From assembly GCA_035772735.1 (NCBI GenBank), contig JASDFA010000006.1, positions 64,496,001 through 64,560,000 of the forward strand: 64,000 bases of DNA, given 5' to 3'. The stretch is from Datura wrightii. Taxonomy: Eukaryota > Streptophyta > Magnoliopsida > Solanales > Solanaceae. The translations under genes were made by a program, and so were the position numbers. Under the pieces are notes generated by a model. That model was not told where the DNA came from and did no database searches. It saw only the letters and a program-made list of their open reading frames with translations. Every line of letters starts with the position of its first letter. The first letter of the stretch is position 1. Positions 57,950-64,000 of this stretch are shown one piece after another.

Positions 57950-60251
57950 CTAGAAAAAGTGTCCGCGCTTCGCGCGGTCATTTGAAACCACTAACTTCAT
58001 GAAATAATACTTTTATAAATTTAATCAAAGTAAAACAAATAGATCAAACAATGAATATGCGTGCAAAATAACTTTATAAATTAAATAAATGACAAATATA
58101 AATTTATTTCTTTCAACCAACACTTTCTCTTTTTATAGTTCAAGCCATAAAAATACGATATGTAAAATATGAAGAAAATCTATTAGCCTTTAGAACTATA
58201 ATAATATATACCTACATATGAAATTACATAGTAACAATCGTTAATTGAGAAAAAGAAAATGATAGTAACATATTATCATTCATCCTTGAATCAAACATCT
58301 TTGATTTTATTTTATTATTTAGCCTTTTGCTTTCTGAAAATGTTAATATTTGAAATTTTAGAAGAATCAAATAAATGTCAACGTGAAATATTAAATTTTC
58401 TTAATAAATAAATAATTATTGGTAAAAGGAATAATAGAAAGGTGGAAAAAAAAGGTGAATAGATATTCTAGTTTTAACTTGATATTTTCTTGTAGAAAGT
58501 TCACCCGTCCCTTTTGCATTACATACATCATTTAAATGTTCCCCCATTTAAATGGCCCAAAAGAAATTAGTAAAATAAAAAATAATAGGGAGTATATGTC
58601 ATGATTTCACAAAAAATCAACTAATTATATATACTTGAAGGGATAAAATACTTCAATAAATTAATAAGTTCCTTAGGTGTTTTACAATAAATCAGGATAC
58701 CAAAGTGATAGAGTTCAATTTAAAACTATACTTTTATTTCAATGTTAGTCCAGAAATACACATCTACTACTTTAAGAAGCATTTACAACTCACAGTTTAA
58801 CTTGAAAATCTATTCACATTTCTCTACTGAATGTGAGCAAATAATTTATTATGTAGTAAATTAAAATTAAATATATGTCCAAATAAAATGAGCTAACAAC
58901 CGAACCCTTAATTCATATTAAGTTCCGTTTATGACATGTCAAATGACACTTACAAGTTGAAAATTTCAAATGCATAAATGTTTGAACCAACAAAACAAGA
59001 ACTACAATATGAGTATTCGTCTCAACAACTTGAAATGAATGTTTTACTCTGAGACGAAATGTGGTTTACCCTTTTCTAGATTATGTGCATAGCTAGAGTT
59101 TACTATATACTATACTTGTATTCAATTATGTTTTATTTTTATGGCTTGAGATGTCTTGGGATTACAAAAGTTTCACTCTAGTCATGTTCCTAAAAGGATC
59201 GTCCGCCATAACATCCTTGAAGCCATGTCAAACTTTTGTTACTTCTCATCTTCTTGTCATGTTTCATTGAGCATATCAAAGGCTGATATGATTTTTAAGG
59301 TCTTTATGTTTTTACCATAGGCATACCAAATTTAAATTTATCTTCAAGATATATCAGTATGTATCTTTAAAGAAAATTCTGATTGTACCTTTAGCAATTT
59401 GAGTAGCGAAAACTTAGCCCAAATATTCAATTAGCGTATATTTCATAGGTCTAATAAATGACATTAACCTTCAATATATATACTAACACCATTACACCAA
59501 AAAAAATAATACAAATCATTATGAAAAAAATTAGATAACTCAGAAACTGTAGACTAATGCATGCAACAATACAAATTTATATAGAATTAGAGGAGGAACG
59601 TTCACTATTTCAAAATAAGAAGTAAAAATCATTTCATTGTGATTTTTCTAGATAGAACTTAGCTATCTATATTTTACATAATCATATTCAATGAGGAATA
59701 TTTGCTTTTATATTCATATTCGGGGTAAAAAAAAGTTTGATAGCAATAAACACAATCTCTTATCATACCTTTAACAGGATTCTTATCGTTCAAAAGCTGA
59801 TGTAAATAATTGCAAGCTACAGTAATAGAAATGTGACTCCTACAGACTGCACTAGCAAAGTCATATAGATGATTAAAAATATCTAACCTTTAAACAAAAT
59901 TAGATCAGTCTCTTCCAAAAATAAAACTCAACAAAAGCAACAAAAGCGACTATATATAGAGGTCAGATCTAGAAAAATCATAAATTTATCAAACTCACTA
60001 ACTCAACAACTGAAGGTTCAAAAAATCAGCTCAATACAAAAAAAGAGATAATTTTTCATAAAATCACCAAAATAGATGGATAAAGGACATAAAACTTTTA
60101 CAAGTCTGTTGTAGAAGCCAAAAGGAAGAAGAGAATTGAACCCCGATAAAAATCTTTGAAAGTCATTATAGCTTTCTTCTTCTTCCTTTTTTCTTGTACT
60201 TTATAAGATCTTCTCTAATCTTTTTGCCCCTCTATAGTCTTATATTAGAGA
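57950..60251 (-). mobile_element. Candidate non-autonomous Helitron (3' end firm, 5' end tentative)
   Basis: On the minus strand the 3' end has a perfect hairpin CCGCGC-GAA-GCGCGG (57977-57963), nine bases, then CTAG (57953-57950) and T at 57949. A candidate 5' end TCTCTAATATAAGACTATAG starts at 60251 and is preceded by A, as the A-T insertion rule requires. No Rep/helicase gene lies between. The interior is AT-rich with no recognisable gene. The flanking MITE does not resume beyond 60251, so the true 5' end may be elsewhere. Confidence 0.45.
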
Positions 60252-61841
60252 TTTTTGCTTTAACTTTTATAAACCAAATTAACTCAATTTATGAGAGATA
60301 TAAAGTAAGATTAAATAAAACGAAGAAAGATTATTAATAAATTTCAATACCTGTTATTAACATATTTCAATACCTTGGTGAAATAATGAAACAATAAGAA
60401 TTTTTTATACTTTTAAATGTAAAATTTGCTGAATAGCTCTGTGACCCTCATGAATGTTGGCTGTAATTTGATCACTGATAACCTCTGTAAAATTCAATAT
60501 AATATGAAAATTCAATCAAAAAATGCTTGATTTTTTGGTTAAAAAAATTTATTTTTACTCTTCAAATGTTAAGAATACTAGCAAATTATACAAATATAGG
60601 ATTGACACAATTCAAGTAGGTTGAAGTATAGAAATACAACAGAGATCTTATCTCCAAGAACTTAATTATACTAACAATATAGATTTTCTTATAGGATAAA
60701 AAACGATACAGAAAGTACGTAACATGCAATTTTCAATTTGCTACAAGATTGAAAGAAGAACTTTATAGCTTCTCCATTTGAAAAAAAACTATAGAAAATC
60801 CAAGATTTACTCAAGTTTAAGCTAATGAATCGGTAAGTGGTATTAGCCATAACTCAAGGGAACAACTTCAATGTTGAATACTAATTTTGGTTGGTCATTC
60901 AGAACCTCTTGAAAAGAGAAGCAACATAATAATTCGGTGACATGTTCATTTCAAGGGTAAAACATATTATTGATATATGTAAATCTTTTTTCCAATACAA
61001 ATGTCAGCATCAAGTTATCTTGGATCCACACATCAAGGAGCAAATCAAAATTGATCTGCTAGTAATAATTTAATGCAAATGTTTAAGATGAACTTGGTGA
61101 CCAATGATATAAGAAAATATCAAGAGTTCACTCCAGATAATATTTTCAATAAAAATATTAGCATGTATAGTTCACGTGACTCCTTTATAAAGCGAGGTTA
61201 GAACTTCTCTGTTGTATGTGTGTGGTGTTCAACATCAAAGTTTAAGGACATGACATCTCTCACATCAAAATAACTGCGGTGATAAAGTTCACACAAAATT
61301 ATTATTCTTTTCCCTCTTTGGTAAGTGCAATTGAATACCAAGTACACAAACACATAGAAAGTTACATAGAGTATTTAGTATTTTAAAATAAATAAGTTTT
61401 CAAGAAATTAGAGGAAGAGAGGCAATTTTTAGAATTAGTAAAAGTGGTTTCTGATTTTTTTAAAAATAGAATAGTCAAGAAAAAAATGACTTAGCTTATT
61501 TTTTTTGCTTTTCTAATAAGAGAAGGACAAAAATTCTCTCGTATAATAATGAGTGATAGATCCAATATAATACCATAAGTATTTGATTTCACAGTTCATT
61601 CCATTTTGTGCAGCTGATCAAGAAAAGAAGAGATGCAAGTGCAGAGAATGTTATGAATTTTTATCATCCCATTAATGTATCAAAATGGGATAAAATCATA
61701 AAATTTTCCGTTCTTGTTATTTTTTATTCATTTTTGAAAATAAAGGCGGCTCAAAGTTGTAACAAAAAACTTTACTTGCTTATATATAAATTATTAGTGT
61801 TCTTAAAATTCAAAATTTTATTTTGATTTTCAAATTTAAGC
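60252..61841. other. AT-rich intergenic DNA
   Basis: No gene or element end is recognised. The 72-codon frame at 61608-61826 is lysine- and isoleucine-rich without recognisable motifs and probably chance. Confidence 0.55.
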
Positions 61842-62008
61842 CAACTATAAAAGTTGTCGTCATATGACCAGGTTATAGGTTCAAGTTACGAAATAGCCTC
61901 TTGCAATAATGTAAAGTAATATTGCATAAATAAGACCCAATTTGATTGGACTCTTCCCCCGAACACACTCATAACGGGATCTCAATGCACTGGCCTGTTC
62001 TTTTCAAG
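61842..62008 (+). mobile_element. Au-like SINE
   Basis: The order of landmarks matches the widespread plant Au SINE: CATATGACCAGG, a box B-like GGTTCAAGTTAC, then AATAGCCTCTTGCAATAATG, AAGACCCAATTTG, CTTCCCCCGAAC, CATAACGGGATCTCAATGCAC and GGCCTGTTCTTTT. Many substitutions relative to remembered family members indicate an old copy. SINEs of this type are transcribed by RNA polymerase III and moved by LINE enzymes. I could not identify a target duplication, and the 5' edge is approximate. Confidence 0.75.
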
Positions 62009-62052
62009 GTTAAACCAAAGGTCACGTGCTATATAATTACCAATAAATATTA

Positions 62053-64000
62053 TGTGGAATAAGATTGATAACCAAGTATGTCTGTCTTTTTAATGATAGA
62101 CAATAAAAATAATTATTATATTTATTATGAAAGTGATTGGTAAGTAGTGGCAGGTATGCAATATCTCATTAGTTTCCGGGGGAGAGACTCATGTTCTTAC
62201 CCTTAAAAGAAAGTGTAGCCTGAAAATGTTTTAAGCATCTAATTATTCTAATTCTAAGTACCTTGACAAAACTCAAAAGAAACACTCCCTCTTATTCTTA
62301 AATACATAACAAGGACTGCCCAAACTCCTAAAGGGCTTCAACTCATTGTGTGGTTGCAGTCTAGCAGAAACACAAGGGCAGGAGAACTTGAAACTTTTGT
62401 ATGTCAAAACTTCACATCTTATTTTCCTAAAATTCCAACAAAACATGTGTTACTAAAATCCTTCAAGTGTAAGAATGTAATTTTCGTATATTTCGTGAAA
62501 GATTAAACGAATCTCATAAAAAGGCAGAAAATTAACCAAAAGATGCATTTTTTAATTATGTAATAAACCTAAATGTAGCAGGAATTCGAGAATATAAATT
62601 TTAAAATACATGAAACATCAAATAAACATTTAAAAAAAAAACTAAAAATTGCAAAAGAGAAAAGAGAAGATTTACCTTGGTGACGAGGAGTAAATTTGGG
62701 CAGAATCCCTAGTCAAGAAGAATAATTCTTGTCCCTTATCCTTTAATGAGGTAATAATTCCTAAATTAAATTCAATGTTATAGCCAAGTTTCATTTCATG
62801 TAACTAAGTCTGACTGTCTTTTTGATGATAGACGATAAAATAATTATTATATTTATTATGAAAGTGGTTGGTAAGTATTGACCATAATTTTAAAGGAAGA
62901 GACTCATGTTTTTATCCTTATAAAAAAGTGTAGAACTTATCATGAAACTGTTTTAAGCATCTAATTATTCTAATTCTAAGTACCTTGACAAAACTCAAAA
63001 GAAACACTCCTTATTCTTAAATACATAATTATTGTTAGGACTGTCCAAACTCCTAAAGGATACCAACTCATTGTATGGTTGCAGTCTAGCAGAAACAGAA
63101 GGGTGGAAGAACCTGAAATATTTGTATGTCAAAATTTTGCGTCTTATTTTCCTAAAATTCCAACAGAAGAGTTGTTACTAAAATTCTTCAAGTGTAAGAA
63201 TGTAATTTTTGTATATTTTGTTAATGATTAAACTAATCTCATAAATTGACAACAAATTAACTAAAAGAAACTAAAAATCCCAAAAAGAGAAAAGAGAAGA
63301 TTTACCTTGGCGGCGAGGAGTAAATTTGGGCAAAACCCCTAATCGAGAAAAATAATCCTTGTCCCTTATCCTCTATTGAGGTAATAATTCTAAAAATAAA
63401 TTCAATGTTACAACCAAGTTTCATTTCATGGAATAAGATTGACAACCAAGTCTGACTGTCTTTCCGGTGATAGACAATGAATAATTATTATATTTATTAT
63501 GAAAGTGATTGGTAAGTATTGCCCAGTATATAATATCTCATTAATTTTCAAGGGAGAGACTCATGTTCTTATCCTTATAAAAAAGTGTAGAACTTATCAT
63601 GAAACTGTTTTAAGCATCTAATTATTATAATTCTAAGTACCTCGACAAAACTCAAAAGAAACACTCCTTATTCTAAAATATAATTATTGTTAGGACTGTC
63701 CAAACTGCTAAAGGATTCCAACTCATTGTGTGGTTGCAGTCTACCAAAAACAGAAGAGTGAAAGAACCTAAAACTGTTGTATGTCAAATATTCGAGTCTT
63801 ATTTTCCTAAAATTCAAACATAAGAGGTGTTATTAAAATCTTTCAAGTGTAAGAATGTAATTTTTATATTTTTAAAAAATTAAATTAATCTCATAAATAG
63901 GAAACAAATTAACCAAAAAATGCATTTTTTTAGTATGACATAAACCCAAATCAACCATGAATTCGAGAATATAAATTTAATGATACATGGAACATCAACT
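62053..64000. repeat. Tandem array of 0.65-0.72-kb units, running off the right edge
   Basis: Three consecutive units are visible. The landmark GACTCATG is at 62186, 62901 and 63558 (spacings 715 and 657). Other shared landmarks are TTTAAGCATCTAATTATT, GGTTGCAGTCTA.CA.AAACA, CAAGTGTAAGAATGTAATTTT and, in units 1 and 2, AGAAGATTTACCTTGG.G.CGAGGAG and AATTTGGGCA.AA.CCCTA. Unit 1 has an extra segment with ATTCGAGAATATAAATTT that unit 2 lacks and unit 3 retains. The third unit is cut by the window end. No long reading frame runs through the units. Confidence 0.93.

Noticed and set aside
62080..62240. Possible C/D-box snoRNA (TGATGA and CTGA) in the tandem units
   Set aside because: The TGATGA and CTGA motifs are not both kept in any one unit and no terminal stem is visible.

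Overview
This window is a gene-free block of a flowering-plant nuclear genome. It is built almost entirely from transposable elements, many of them nested, separated by very AT-rich intergenic DNA. The element mix is Tekay/Del chromoviruses with a tRNA-iMet primer-binding site, Athila elements with a TGGCG(C/T)CGTTG-type primer-binding site, plant L1 and RTE LINEs, an Au-like SINE, a Mutator-like element carrying a DUF1985-like gene, and Helitron ends. This fits Solanaceae (pepper- or tobacco-like), but the species call is an inference from element style. I see no intact cellular protein gene, no rRNA and no canonical tRNA gene. Nearly all longer open frames are pieces of decayed element proteins or chance frames in repeats.

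Left block (1-22912): a nested stack. The oldest layer is a Tekay element (Tekay-2, minus strand, 18154-22912). An Athila element (Athila-A, minus, 11945-18153) sits inside its reverse transcriptase gene. Athila-A is interrupted by the 3' part of a second, plus-strand Athila-like element (Athila-B, 8324-11944). That is interrupted by another Tekay element (Tekay-1, minus, 1-8323), whose LTR holds an Athila-type solo LTR (5224-6830). Only the right-hand part of each of the four main layers is in the window, so their left parts should lie beyond base 1.

Middle block (22913-44943): AT-rich DNA holding two solo LTRs with perfect 5-bp target duplications (23846-28285, TAAAA; 41371-44523, AGAGA). 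The first carries a 39-bp hairpin repeat array. Between them are a 3.7-kb Mutator-like element with a perfect 9-bp duplication (32620-36321), two non-autonomous inverted-repeat elements (36338-37131 and 38893-39764), a diverged ~233-bp tandem repeat (37285-38110), and a small Helitron-like element (41247-44852) that hosts the second solo LTR.

Right block (44944-64000): a 5'-truncated RTE LINE (44944-46408); a foldback element (46774-48781) with a 5'-truncated L1 inside it; a full-length but inactivated L1 (49331-54332, minus) with a preserved target duplication; Helitron-type termini at 55424-55454 and 57950-57977; an inverted-repeat MITE; an Au-like SINE (about 61842-62008); and a tandem array of 0.65-0.72-kb units that runs off the right edge.

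The most unusual recurring structure is that LTRs of unrelated lineages each carry, in the first ~30-700 bp of the LTR, a cluster of one short (near-)palindromic word repeated many times. The word differs by family (for example ACGA(C/G)TCGT or CGCTGCAGCG). A similar GCGC-rich cluster occurs inside the Mutator-like element.
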